A stretch of 64,000 nt of DNA, from positions 744,001 to 808,000 of the forward strand of contig NZ_JAUSWJ010000001.1 of NCBI RefSeq assembly GCF_030815145.1. The letters are read 5' to 3'. The notes under the pieces are model-generated. The model was not told where the DNA came from. It ran no database searches and saw nothing but the letters and a program-made list of their open reading frames with translations. Source of the DNA: Kaistia geumhonensis. Lineage in GTDB: Bacteria > Pseudomonadota > Alphaproteobacteria > Rhizobiales > Kaistiaceae. The stretch's first letter is position 1. Every line of letters begins with the position of its first letter. Made by a program: the position numbers and the translations under genes. Below are positions 9,841 to 17,484 of the stretch, one piece after another.

Positions 9841-9979
9841 TTTTCGTCATGCCAGCCATGCGGGCGCCGGCGAGGCGCGACCGATGATCGCAAAGCGCGG
9901 GACGAGACGCCCGCCGGCCGCGACCGCCTTTGACTTGCGCGACGGGGAGCGGCATAAGTCATCGCAATCGTTGCGAGAC

Positions 9980-10396
9980 ATGGGTGCCGAAATGGGCTGG
10001 TTCCTGACCGAACTCTTCACCTGGTGGAACGGCCAGACCATGGGCACGCGGTTCTACACCTGGCGCAAGGGCGAGAAGGTCGGCACCGACGAGTTCGGCA
10101 ACACCTATTATCGCGCGCCCGACAAGTCTCAGACCGCCGGCGGCTTCGCCGAGCGTCGCTGGGTGATCTATAGCGGCTATGCCGAGGCCTCGGCGATCCC
10201 GACCGGCTGGCACGGCTGGATGCATCACCGCACCGACACCCCACCCTCGCAGCAGACCTACAAGCCGCGCGAGTGGCAGAAGCCGCACCGCCCCAACCCG
10301 ACCGGCACGCCGAACGCCTATCGCCCGAAGGGCTCGATCGTCGGCGCCGATCACCGTCCGCGCGTGACAGGCGACTACGACGCCTGGACGCCCTGA
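9980..10396 (+). CDS. NADH:ubiquinone oxidoreductase subunit NDUFA12 family
   Basis: This protein of about 138 residues is homologous to the mitochondrial complex I accessory subunit NDUFA12 (B17.2), which alphaproteobacteria also carry. The family core is clear near the N terminus (FTWWNGQTMGTRFYTWRKGE) and in the middle (DEFGNTYYR, ERRWVIY, GWHGWMHHRTD), and the C terminus is rich in Pro and Arg. ATG codons at 9980 and 9992 are both plausible; neither has a strong Shine-Dalgarno. It stands alone, away from a nuo operon, which is common for this gene. Confidence 0.88.
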   Translation: MGAEMGWFLTELFTWWNGQTMGTRFYTWRKGEKVGTDEFGNTYYRAPDKSQTAGGFAERRWVIYSGYAEASAIPTGWHGWMHHRTDTPPSQQTYKPREWQKPHRPNPTGTPNAYRPKGSIVGADHRPRVTGDYDAWTP

Positions 10397-10403
10397 GCGA
10401 AAA

Positions 10404-10496
10404 GGCGCCGCGACGGCTCGCGGCTCGCGGCAAATAGACAGGTCCTGGAAGGCAGCAATCAACCTGGCCGAATCGGTGGCTTGCCTCCGCGCGCCT
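10404..10496 (+). ncRNA. Possible SRP-RNA-like small RNA (weak call)
   Basis: The bases CAGGTCCTGGAAGGCAGCA at 10440-10458 resemble the conserved domain IV of signal recognition particle RNA (CAGGnCC, GGAAGG, AGCA), but with one extra T before the GGAA loop and altered flanks. A surrounding hairpin is possible, pairing GGC-CGC-GGCAA on the left with TTGCC-CGCG-GCC on the right, and would give a single 75-90-base hairpin as in small SRP RNAs. The canonical ffs gene in this group usually lies near dnaX, so this may be a variant, a relic or chance. Confidence 0.22.
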
Positions 10497-10950
10497 ACGG
10501 GATCTCTTCGGACAATCTCGATCTTGGGCGAATGCGGCCGCATGGTGCCATCGCGGCTGTGCCTCTCGGCATGCGCGACGGCCGACCTCGGCGATGACCC
10601 CTCACCTTGCCCAAACCACCGATCCTGTGGACATCGAAACGCCATATGACGGCGCCGTGACGGTGGCTTCGCACCGCTCATCCACAGCGCGCCGCGGGCT
10701 GCCGGCCGATGCAACCCCTTGTGCCGCCTCGGCTTCGGGCGCGCTGTCGCGGAATGATCCCCAGATCGCATGCGCGATCCGTGGCCAACGGAGCAGCACA
10801 CACGACATGTAGCCGCCCAAGCTTCGGGCACCACTATTCCTTGACCCTCCGGGAGACTCGGAATAGCTTCCAACTCGTAAACGACGCCCCCGCCAGACGG
10901 TCGGCCGTCGAGGGTCCAAACCCTTTTAGACATGTGGTTTCAAGCGCGAA

Positions 10951-11009
10951 GCAGGCGTACGCTTCACGCAGCGCTCCCTTATGCGCTGTGTCCGGACGCC
11001 TGCTTTTTT
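10951..11009 (+). terminator. Strong intrinsic terminator upstream of nrdJ
   Basis: An outer 8-bp stem GCAGGCGT/ACGCCTGC (10951-10958, 10996-11003) encloses an inner 9-pair helix (10966-10974 with 10983-10991, one G-U) and is followed directly by six T residues. It ends a rightward transcript about 170 bases before nrdJ, although no gene lies immediately upstream on that strand. Confidence 0.8.
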
Positions 11010-11029
11010 GTGGCTGGATGGTGTCGGTA

Positions 11030-11077
11030 ACCCTATATTTAGGGGTATACGCGATAGTCATCCACTAGATGATGACG
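11030..11077 (+). promoter_or_regulatory. Paired NrdR boxes upstream of nrdJ
   Basis: ACCCTATATTTAGGGG at 11030-11045 fits the NrdR-box core (CwAtATaTwG) at 9 of 10 positions. A weaker box, CCACTAGATGATG, begins at 11062. The 32-base start-to-start spacing, about three helical turns, is the arrangement NrdR needs. NrdR is the (d)ATP-sensing repressor of ribonucleotide reductase genes. Confidence 0.65.
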
Positions 11078-11179
11078 ATCCACGGAGCCTTGTCGCCCGT
11101 GACTCGTTGAGCAGAACGGAAATCGGCCATCGGGCCGACGGCGCGGCCGGGCAGGCGCCGGAGCAAGGGACGAAAGCGG

Positions 11180-14100
11180 ATGCGGATCGAACGGCGCTTC
11201 ACCACCTCGGGTCAGTCGGCCTATGCCGGGATCGAGTTCCGGACGACCAAGAGCGAGATCCGCAATCCGGACGGCTCGGTCGTGTTCCGCCTCGAGGGCA
11301 TCCAGGTCCCCGCCACCTGGAGCCAGGTGGCGAGCGATATCATCGCCCAGAAATATTTCCGCAAGGCCGGCGTGCCGGCGCGCCTCAAGCGCGTCGAGGA
11401 AAACGACGTCCCCTCCTTCCTCTGGCGCTCAGTCGCCGACGAGAAGGCGCTCGCCGAACTGCCGGAGGCCGAGCGCTATGTCGGCGAGACCGATTCGCGT
11501 CAGGTGTTCGATCGCCTCGCCGGGACCTGGACCTATTGGGGCTGGAAGGGCGGCTATTTCGATACCGAGGAGGACGCGCAGGCCTTCTTCGACGAGCATC
11601 GCTTCATGCTCGCGACGCAGCGCGTCGCGCCGAACTCGCCGCAGTGGTTCAACACCGGCCTGCATTGGGCCTATGGCATCGACGGACCGAGCCAGGGCCA
11701 TTTCTATGTCGACTACAAGACCGGCAAGCTGACGCGCTCCAAGACGGCCTACGAGCATCCGCAGCCGCATGCCTGCTTCATCCAGTCGGTGTCGGACGAC
11801 CTCGTGAACGAGGGCGGCATCATGGACCTGTGGGTGCGCGAGGCGCGCCTCTTCAAGTATGGCTCGGGCACCGGCTCGAACTTCTCCCGGCTGCGCGGCG
11901 AGGGCGAGAAGCTCTCGGGCGGCGGCCGCTCGTCGGGCCTGATGAGCTTCCTCAAGATCGGCGACCGGGCCGCGGGCGCCATCAAGTCGGGCGGCACGAC
12001 GCGCCGCGCCGCCAAGATGGTCGTCGTCGACGCCGACCATCCGGATATCGAGAAGTACATCAACTGGAAGGTGCACGAGGAGCAGAAGGTCGCGGCGCTC
12101 GTGACCGGCTCCAAGATTAACGCGCAGCACCTGAAGGCCATCATGAAGGCCTGCGTGAACTGCGAGGGCTCGGGCGATGACTGCTTCGACCCGGCCAAGA
12201 ACCCGGCGCTGAAGCGCGAGATCCGCGCCGCCAAGAAGGCGCTGGTGCCGCAGAACTACATCCTGCGCGTCATCCAGTTCGCCAAGCAGGGCTACACGGA
12301 CATCGAGTTCCCGGTCTACGACACCGACTGGGATTCGGAGGCCTATCTGACGGTTTCGGGTCAGAACTCTAACAACTCCGTCTCGATCACCGACGAGTTC
12401 CTCCGCGCGGTCGAGACCGATGGCGACTGGAAGCTCATGCGCCGCACCGACGGCAAGGTGGCGAAGACGCTGAAGGCGCGCGACCTCTGGGAGCAGATCG
12501 GCCACGCCGCCTGGGCCTCGGCCGATCCGGGCCTGCATTTCAACACCACCATGAACGAGTGGCATACCAGCCCGGCCTCGGGGCGCATCAACGCGTCCAA
12601 TCCGTGCTCGGAATACATGTTCCTCGACGACACGGCCTGCAATCTCGCCTCGCTGAACCTGCTGCAGTTCCGCAATGCCGACGGCGCCTTCGACGTCGAG
12701 CGCTATATCCATGCCTGCCGGCTGTGGACCGTAGTGCTCGAGATCTCGGTGCTGATGGCGCAGTTCCCGTCCAAGGAGATCGCCGAACTTTCCTACCAGT
12801 TCCGCACCCTCGGCCTCGGCTATGCCAATATCGGCGGCCTCCTGATGACCTCGGGCATTCCCTATGACTCGGCCGAGGGCCGTGCCATTTGCGGCGCGCT
12901 GACGGCGATCATGACCGGCACCGCCTATGCCACCTCGGCCGAGATGGCCAAGGAGCAGGGTCCCTTCCCCGGCTTCGCGAAGAACCGCGAGCCCATGCTG
13001 CGCGTGATCCGCAATCATCGCCGCGCCGCCCATGCCGAGACGACCGGCTATGAGGGCCTCTCGACCTTCCCGGTTCCGCTCGACCATGGCTCGCTCAAGG
13101 ACAAGCGCCTCTCGGACGCCGCACGCGCGGCCTGGGATCAGGCGCTCGCGCTCGGCGAGCAGCACGGCTACCGCAACGCGCAGGCGACGGTGATCGCGCC
13201 GACCGGCACGATCGGCCTCGTGATGGACTGCGACACCACCGGCATCGAGCCCGATTTTGCGCTGGTGAAGTTCAAGAAGCTGGCCGGCGGCGGCTATTTC
13301 AAGATCATCAACCGCGCCGTGCCGGAGGCACTGCGTTCGCTCGGCTATGCCGAGCATCAGATCGCCGAGATCGAGGCCTATGCCGTGGGCCATGCCTCGC
13401 TGCGCCAGGCGCCGGGCGTCAACCACACCAGCCTCAAGGCCAAGGGCTTCACCGACGAAGTGCTGGAGAAGCTCGAGGGCTCGCTGGCCTCGGCCTTCGA
13501 CATCAAGTTCGTGTTCAACAAGTGGTCGCTGGGCGAAGAGTTCTGCAAGCAGGTGCTCGGCTTTACCGAAGCGCAGCTGAACGACCCGGCCTTCGAGATG
13601 CTGCCGGCGCTCGGCTTCTCGAAGAAGGACATCGAGGCGGCGAATATCCATGTCTGCGGCGCGATGACCCTCGAAGGCGCGCCGCATCTGAAGCTCGAGC
13701 ACTATGCGGTGTTCGACTGCGCCAACCCCTGCGGCAAGCTCGGCAAGCGCTTCCTCTCGGTCGAGAGCCACATCCGCATGATGGCGGCGGCGCAGCCCTT
13801 CATCTCGGGGGCCATCTCCAAGACCATCAACATGCCGAACGACGCGACCGTCGAGGACGCGAAGAACGCCTATATGCTGTCGTGGAAGCTGGCGCTGAAG
13901 GCGAACGCGCTCTATCGCGACGGCTCCAAGCTCTCGCAGCCGCTGAATTCGCAGCTCCTCGCCGATGACGGCGAGGACGAGGAGGAAGCGGTCGAGACCC
14001 TGGTCGCCAAGCCCGCGGCGCAGCGCGCCGAGGCGGTCGCCGAGCGCATCGTGGAGCGGATCATCGAACGCGAGGTTCGCCGGCGCGAGAAGATGCCCGA

Positions 14101-14893
14101 CCGCCGAACCGGCTACACCCAGAAGGCCAATGTCGGCGGCCACAAGGTCTATCTGCACACCGGCGAATACCGCGACGGCCGCCTCGGCGAGATCTTCATC
14201 GACATGCACAAGGAAGGCGCCGCCTTCCGTGCGATGATGAACAACTTCGCCATCGCCATCTCGCTCGGCCTGCAGTACGGCGTGCCGCTTGAGGAATATG
14301 TCGAGGCCTTCGTGTTCACCCGCTTCGAGCCGGCCGGCATGGTCACCGGCAACGAGGCGATCAAGAACGCGACCTCGATCCTCGACTATGTCTTCCGCGA
14401 GCTGGCCGTGTCCTATCTCGGCCGCAACGACCTCGCCCATGTCGTGCCGGAGGACAACAACGCCACGACGCTCGGCGGCGGCGACCAGCCGACCGCGCGC
14501 CCGGCGCCGGTCAGCCACGGCCTCGTCCGCGGCAAGACGGAGCGCTTCAAGCTGATCGAGCGGCCCGGCGAGTCGAAAGGCGCCGCCGCGGCACCGGCGG
14601 TGACGGCCACGACCGTGACCTCGCTGCGCACGACGGGCATTGGCGGTGGAACCGCCCTCGCCTTCAAGCGCGACGTCGTCACCGAGACGGAGACGGTCTC
14701 CGAAACGATGGTCGGCATCGTCGAGCCCGCAGCGACGGCGCAGCCCAAGGCCTCCAACGCCGAACAGGCGGCGATCGCCCGCATGAAGGGCTATGAGGGC
14801 GAGAGCTGCACCGAATGCGGAAACTTCACGATGGTCCGCAACGGCACCTGCCTGAAATGCGACACCTGCGGCGGCACCAGCGGGTGTTCGTAA
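11180..14893 (+). CDS. nrdJ: Vitamin B12-dependent (class II) ribonucleotide reductase
   Basis: This 1237-residue enzyme uses adenosylcobalamin to reduce ribonucleotides to deoxyribonucleotides for DNA synthesis, with or without oxygen. The barrel core carries NPCSEY with the radical cysteine at C476, preceded by [12 protein letters not shown], and NACxQS-type substrate motifs such as HACFIQS. The C-terminal tail has a cysteine cluster (C1210, C1213, C1224, C1227, C1230, C1236), as in the long NrdJ subfamily of alphaproteobacteria. No intein or frameshift is seen. It is monocistronic, with paired NrdR boxes upstream and a terminator directly downstream. Confidence 0.96.
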   Translation: MRIERRFTTSGQSAYAGIEFRTTKSEIRNPDGSVVFRLEGIQVPATWSQVASDIIAQKYFRKAGVPARLKRVEENDVPSFLWRSVADEKALAELPEAERYVGETDSRQVFDRLAGTWTYWGWKGGYFDTEEDAQAFFDEHRFMLATQRVAPNSPQWFNTGLHWAYGIDGPSQGHFYVDYKTGKLTRSKTAYEHPQPHACFIQSVSDDLVNEGGIMDLWVREARLFKYGSGTGSNFSRLRGEGEKLSGGGRSSGLMSFLKIGDRAAGAIKSGGTTRRAAKMVVVDADHPDIEKYINWKVHEEQKVAALVTGSKINAQHLKAIMKACVNCEGSGDDCFDPAKNPALKREIRAAKKALVPQNYILRVIQFAKQGYTDIEFPVYDTDWDSEAYLTVSGQNSNNSVSITDEFLRAVETDGDWKLMRRTDGKVAKTLKARDLWEQIGHAAWASADPGLHFNTTMNEWHTSPASGRINASNPCSEYMFLDDTACNLASLNLLQFRNADGAFDVERYIHACRLWTVVLEISVLMAQFPSKEIAELSYQFRTLGLGYANIGGLLMTSGIPYDSAEGRAICGALTAIMTGTAYATSAEMAKEQGPFPGFAKNREPMLRVIRNHRRAAHAETTGYEGLSTFPVPLDHGSLKDKRLSDAARAAWDQALALGEQHGYRNAQATVIAPTGTIGLVMDCDTTGIEPDFALVKFKKLAGGGYFKIINRAVPEALRSLGYAEHQIAEIEAYAVGHASLRQAPGVNHTSLKAKGFTDEVLEKLEGSLASAFDIKFVFNKWSLGEEFCKQVLGFTEAQLNDPAFEMLPALGFSKKDIEAANIHVCGAMTLEGAPHLKLEHYAVFDCANPCGKLGKRFLSVESHIRMMAAAQPFISGAISKTINMPNDATVEDAKNAYMLSWKLALKANALYRDGSKLSQPLNSQLLADDGEDEEEAVETLVAKPAAQRAEAVAERIVERIIEREVRRREKMPDRRTGYTQKANVGGHKVYLHTGEYRDGRLGEIFIDMHKEGAAFRAMMNNFAIAISLGLQYGVPLEEYVEAFVFTRFEPAGMVTGNEAIKNATSILDYVFRELAVSYLGRNDLAHVVPEDNNATTLGGGDQPTARPAPVSHGLVRGKTERFKLIERPGESKGAAAAPAVTATTVTSLRTTGIGGGTALAFKRDVVTETETVSETMVGIVEPAATAQPKASNAEQAAIARMKGYEGESCTECGNFTMVRNGTCLKCDTCGGTSGCS

Positions 14894-14912
14894 CTGGGCT
14901 TATGGAAACATC

Positions 14913-14940
14913 GGGCCGGCAGAAATGCCGGCCCTTATTC
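14913..14940 (+). terminator. nrdJ terminator
   Basis: A 9-bp perfect stem GGGCCGGCA/TGCCGGCCC with a GAAA tetraloop (14913-14934) is followed by TTATTCT. It lies 20 bases past the nrdJ stop and isolates nrdJ from the next gene. Confidence 0.85.
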
Positions 14941-14983
14941 TGTGGCTAGCTCTCAACGATAGATTCTTGGAACTGCATCTCAT

Positions 14984-15826
14984 ATGGCCAAGAAATATGT
15001 ACGCATGGCAATTGCATACGATTTCGATGGAACGTTAGCTCCCGGCAATATGCAAGAACACCAGTTCCTTCCGGACATAGGCATGAAGCCGGCTGCATTC
15101 TGGTCGGAAGTAAAGCGCGTCACGCGAGAGCATCAAGCCGATGAAGTGCTAGTTTATATGAACTTGATGCTGAAAAAGGCGGCCTCAGCTGAGGTCCCCG
15201 TGCGTCGTGAGAACTTCAAAAATCATGGACAGCAGATCAAGCTTTTCGATGGGGTTATCGGCTGGTTCGACAGAATAACTGAATACGCTCGAATAAGAGA
15301 AATTCGCGTTGACCACTTCTTGATATCCTCTGGAAATGCGGAGATATTTGCCGGAACTCCAATTTCATCGAAATTTACGCAGGTCTATGCATCAAAGTTT
15401 ATATTCAATCAGAACGGCGTGGCCGATTGGCCTGCGCTAGCTGTCAATTATACCACAAAAACCCAATACCTATTTCGCATAAACAAAGACGCCCATGATT
15501 TGAGTGATAATTCAGAAGTAAACAGGTTTGTCGCCAAACAAGATAGGCCGGTTCCCTTCGAAAATATGATCTTTATTGGTGATGGCTCAACGGACATCCC
15601 CTGCTTTCGCTTGGTAAAGGAGCAGGGAGGATTGTCAATTGCCGTATACAAGCCACACACCGTTGGAGCCAAAGGGAAAGCCGACGCCTACAAGAACGAC
15701 GGGCGAGTCCATTGTGTCGCTCCGGCAGTTCATGAAGATGGAAGCAGAATAGATCGAATTGTAAAAGCACAAATTGATCTTATCGCATCTAGGTCTGCCG
15801 CTCAAGTAACGCGTGCTGACGACTAA
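14984..15826 (+). CDS. HAD-superfamily phosphatase, AT-rich, probably acquired
   Basis: This is a 280-residue haloacid dehalogenase-like hydrolase. Motif I is YDFDGTL (nucleophile D13, D15), motif II is the LISSG stretch at 113-117, and motif IV is GDGSTD (199-204, acidic D200 and D204). A cap region of roughly 80 residues follows motif I. The substrate is unknown. Base use differs sharply from its surroundings: the 60 bases from 15481 are 38% G+C against 78% from 13981 in nrdJ, and AAA, ATA and TTT codons are common. It stands alone between terminator-bounded genes, with no integrase or repeat beside it. A TTG or ATG further in (residue 8) is an alternative start. Confidence 0.85.
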   Translation: MAKKYVRMAIAYDFDGTLAPGNMQEHQFLPDIGMKPAAFWSEVKRVTREHQADEVLVYMNLMLKKAASAEVPVRRENFKNHGQQIKLFDGVIGWFDRITEYARIREIRVDHFLISSGNAEIFAGTPISSKFTQVYASKFIFNQNGVADWPALAVNYTTKTQYLFRINKDAHDLSDNSEVNRFVAKQDRPVPFENMIFIGDGSTDIPCFRLVKEQGGLSIAVYKPHTVGAKGKADAYKNDGRVHCVAPAVHEDGSRIDRIVKAQIDLIASRSAAQVTRADD

Positions 15827-16184
15827 TCCTTGTGGAAGAGCATCCTGACTCAAGGCTTTCTCTGATAAGCCGCGCTCGGATCCTCTATCCGGAGCGAGCG
15901 GGATCTGGTGACCACCGTCAGACATGGGCCACCGGTCCGGCCGCTTGAGCGTGCACTTCGCAGCAGGCAGATGACGCCCGAGGGGAGAGACAACTGATGA
16001 GGCGCCGCTGTCGCTGGTCGATACCCACTGAAAGCGCACTTCAGGTCGAGGCACTGCTCGAAGCCATAGCGCACGGCATCGCCACCTGAGGCGCCTCTCC
16101 CCTTTTCCACTCACGCTTCCGTGCTTGGCGTTGTGCGTCGGCAATGCCCATCTCTCTCTTGAGAAACCATGCGGAGTGAGTGCC
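15827..16184. other. Intergenic region after the HAD gene
   Basis: This 358-bp gap returns to high GC about 30 bases past the HAD stop. It has a 9-pair hairpin with one bulged G (CGCTCGGAT/ATCCGGAGCG near 15872-15896) that may terminate the HAD transcript. I see no credible coding frame, tRNA or direct repeat that would mark an attachment site. Confidence 0.45.
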
Positions 16185-16367
16185 ATGCGCACGATGATGA
16201 TCGTCCTCGCCCTTGCCTTCGGCGCCAGCGGGCTCGCGGCCTGCTCGACCGACAGCAGCATGACCACCGCCGAGCGGAACGCCGCCGCGATCCGGGCCTT
16301 CGAGCCTGTGAATGCCTGCGGTCCGGGGGGCACGCAGGACATCAACCAGTGCTCCAGCAACCGCTGA
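16185..16367 (+). CDS. Small lipoprotein A, 60 residues
   Basis: This is a 60-residue lipoprotein of unknown function. The hydrophobic signal ends in the lipobox LAAC, so the mature protein is only about 40 residues. The mature part carries the pattern VNACG-x-GG-x4-INQC, shared with the next gene. The ATG at 16185 follows GGAGTGAG at good spacing, and a longer in-frame reading would spoil the signal peptide. Two cysteines lie in the shared pattern besides the lipidated one, so a disulfide is possible. It belongs to no family I recognise. Confidence 0.75.
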   Translation: MRTMMIVLALAFGASGLAACSTDSSMTTAERNAAAIRAFEPVNACGPGGTQDINQCSSNR

Positions 16368-16438
16368 GCCGGGGAACGCCGTCGCGGGACCTTGCGCGCG
16401 ACGCCGGTTCGCGAGACTTTTCTCCCCGTTGAGGTCCT

Positions 16439-16463
16439 CGGCGCCGCCACTTCAGCGGCGCCG
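16439..16463 (+). other. GC-rich hairpin between the twin lipoprotein genes
   Basis: A perfect 9-bp stem CGGCGCCGC/GCGGCGCCG with a 7-base loop lies between the two lipoprotein genes. No T-run follows, so it may stabilise or process the mRNA, or be a weak terminator. Confidence 0.5.
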
Positions 16464-16488
16464 GGACGAGGTCACGAGGAGTGAGGGA

Positions 16489-16671
16489 ATGCGCGTATTC
16501 GTCCTGGTGCTGGCGCTTGCTGGCGTCGCCGGCTCTCTGGCCGGCTGCGGCAGCGGAACCAGCGATCCGTTCGACCCGGCCATTCAGGCGATGCAGGGCG
16601 TCAATGCCTGCGGCACGGGCGGCAGCGACAACATCAACCAGTGCCGCGGCCATCCGCGCTCCAGCAACTGA
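16489..16671 (+). CDS. Small lipoprotein B, 60 residues, paralog of A
   Basis: This second 60-residue lipoprotein has exactly the length of its neighbour. Its signal peptide ends in the lipobox LAGC, and the mature part ends with VNACGTGGSDNINQC plus a short basic tail. The ATG at 16489 follows AGGAGTGAGG, nearly the same ribosome-binding sequence as gene A. The tandem arrangement, equal length and shared cysteine pattern show a local duplication. The function is unknown; membership of a cell-envelope lipoprotein family is inferred from the signal alone. Confidence 0.78.
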   Translation: MRVFVLVLALAGVAGSLAGCGSGTSDPFDPAIQAMQGVNACGTGGSDNINQCRGHPRSSN

Positions 16672-16703
16672 CGCTGAAAGGCGCGCGCCCTCATGAAAAG
16701 CAA

Positions 16704-16725
16704 AGCCCGGCGCGAAGGCCGGGCT
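16704..16725. terminator. Bidirectional terminator, lipoprotein B and phasin
   Basis: An 8-bp perfect stem AGCCCGGC/GCCGGGCT lies between convergent genes. On the minus strand it is followed by TTTGCTTTT, so it is strongest as the phasin terminator. Confidence 0.75.
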
Positions 16726-16755
16726 GCAACTCTTTGAACGCGCTGTGAAAGACGC

Positions 16756-17088
16756 CTACTTCGGCAGCTTGCCGAACACGCTCTCGAACGGGCGATAGGC
16801 GTCCTTGGCGAAGTCGGTCATCATGGACCCGATCTTCGTCAGCTCGCTGATATAGCCCTCGTAGGTCGCCTTCAGATATTCGTTCTGGATCTCGACCGCG
16901 TTCTCGACGCTCTTCGCCGCCATCAGCTTCTCCAGCGCCGCGGCGCCGTGCTCATAGCTCTTCTTCTGATAGTCGGCCGTCTCGACGGCGAGCGCCTGGA
17001 TGCCCTTGTTCATGGCCTCCACGCTCTTCATCGCCTGCTCGATGCTGTCCTTCGACGCCTGCTGGATGTCGTCGATACCCTTGATCAT
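16756..17088 (-). CDS. Phasin family protein
   Basis: This 110-residue, mostly helical, amphipathic protein is of the phasin type, which coats polyhydroxyalkanoate granules or acts as a small associated factor. Heptad-like stretches such as QAMKSVEAMNKGIQALAVETADYQKKSYE and FAKDAYRPFESVFGK-like segments are typical of the Phasin_2 group. The ATG at 17088 follows GGGGGTTC; a longer in-frame start at 17160 adds residues unlike the family. No pha synthase is in the window. The upstream region holds a large dyad and a CTGC-N3-GCA element. Confidence 0.8.
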   Translation of the reverse strand: MIKGIDDIQQASKDSIEQAMKSVEAMNKGIQALAVETADYQKKSYEHGAAALEKLMAAKSVENAVEIQNEYLKATYEGYISELTKIGSMMTDFAKDAYRPFESVFGKLPK

Positions 17089-17484
17089 CACGAACCCCCG
17101 TCTGCCCACGCGGAAATCGAACCCTACCAAACTGAACCCGAATTCCGCCACATCTGTCAAGAAAAAATGCTGCGCTGCACAATCAGCGCGGCGAAACGCT
17201 TGCCGCGCTGCGAAAAGCGCGGTGTCGGAAAGGGATTCGTCAACTTTTACGGATTCGTAACGGCGATTCCCTAGGCTTTCTTCACGGATCGGTCGGGACG
17301 GCAGGAACTGTCGCTCCTACCGGGATCGGATGGAGGCAGGCGCTCGAGCGTCGGGCGCGGGGGCCCGGTTCTCCTGGCCGCTAACAGGAATTCTTCCGGT
17401 GCCTCACAAAAGCTCCGGTCCCGTCCCAACATTCAGGCACCGTCGCCCTCGGGTGGCGAGGCTGCAAGACGTGGAGTTTCGTTC
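17089..17484. other. Divergent promoter region, phasin and carboxypeptidase
   Basis: This 396-bp region lies between divergent genes. A perfect 9-bp inverted repeat CAGCGCGGC/GCCGCGCTG (17184-17192, 17202-17210) lies about 100 bases upstream of the phasin start, next to CTGCGCTGCAC (17170-17180), which resembles the CTGC-N3-GCAG site of the granule regulator PhaR with the last base changed. The right half is otherwise unremarkable. Confidence 0.45.

Larger units (their letters stand above)
10397..11179. other. Structured intergenic region upstream of nrdJ
   Basis: This 783-bp stretch has no credible protein. From left to right it holds a hairpin (10410-10436), an SRP-RNA-like motif (10440-10458), dispersed inverted repeats (CTGTGGA...TCCACAG, CAGCGCGCC...GGCGCGCTG, GATCGC-ATGC-GCGATC), a run of short hairpins from about 10813, a strong intrinsic terminator (10951-11009) and two NrdR-type boxes. 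It probably contains at least one non-coding transcript or a long nrdJ leader. Confidence 0.5.

Noticed and set aside
10870-10960. tmRNA-like stretch GTAAACGACG
   Set aside because: It resembles the start of a tmRNA tag frame, but no stop codon follows at tag length, the resume codon is not GCN, and no tRNA-like domain or CCA end is nearby.
10397-11179. Cobalamin riboswitch in front of the B12-dependent nrdJ
   Set aside because: The B12-box and core consensus are not visible, and class II reductase genes are usually not under such switches. NrdR-type boxes explain control better.
11429-14518. A 1029-codon open frame on the minus strand
   Set aside because: It is antisense to nrdJ, lacks family-like motifs and is rich in Arg/Asp/Leu as expected for a shadow frame.
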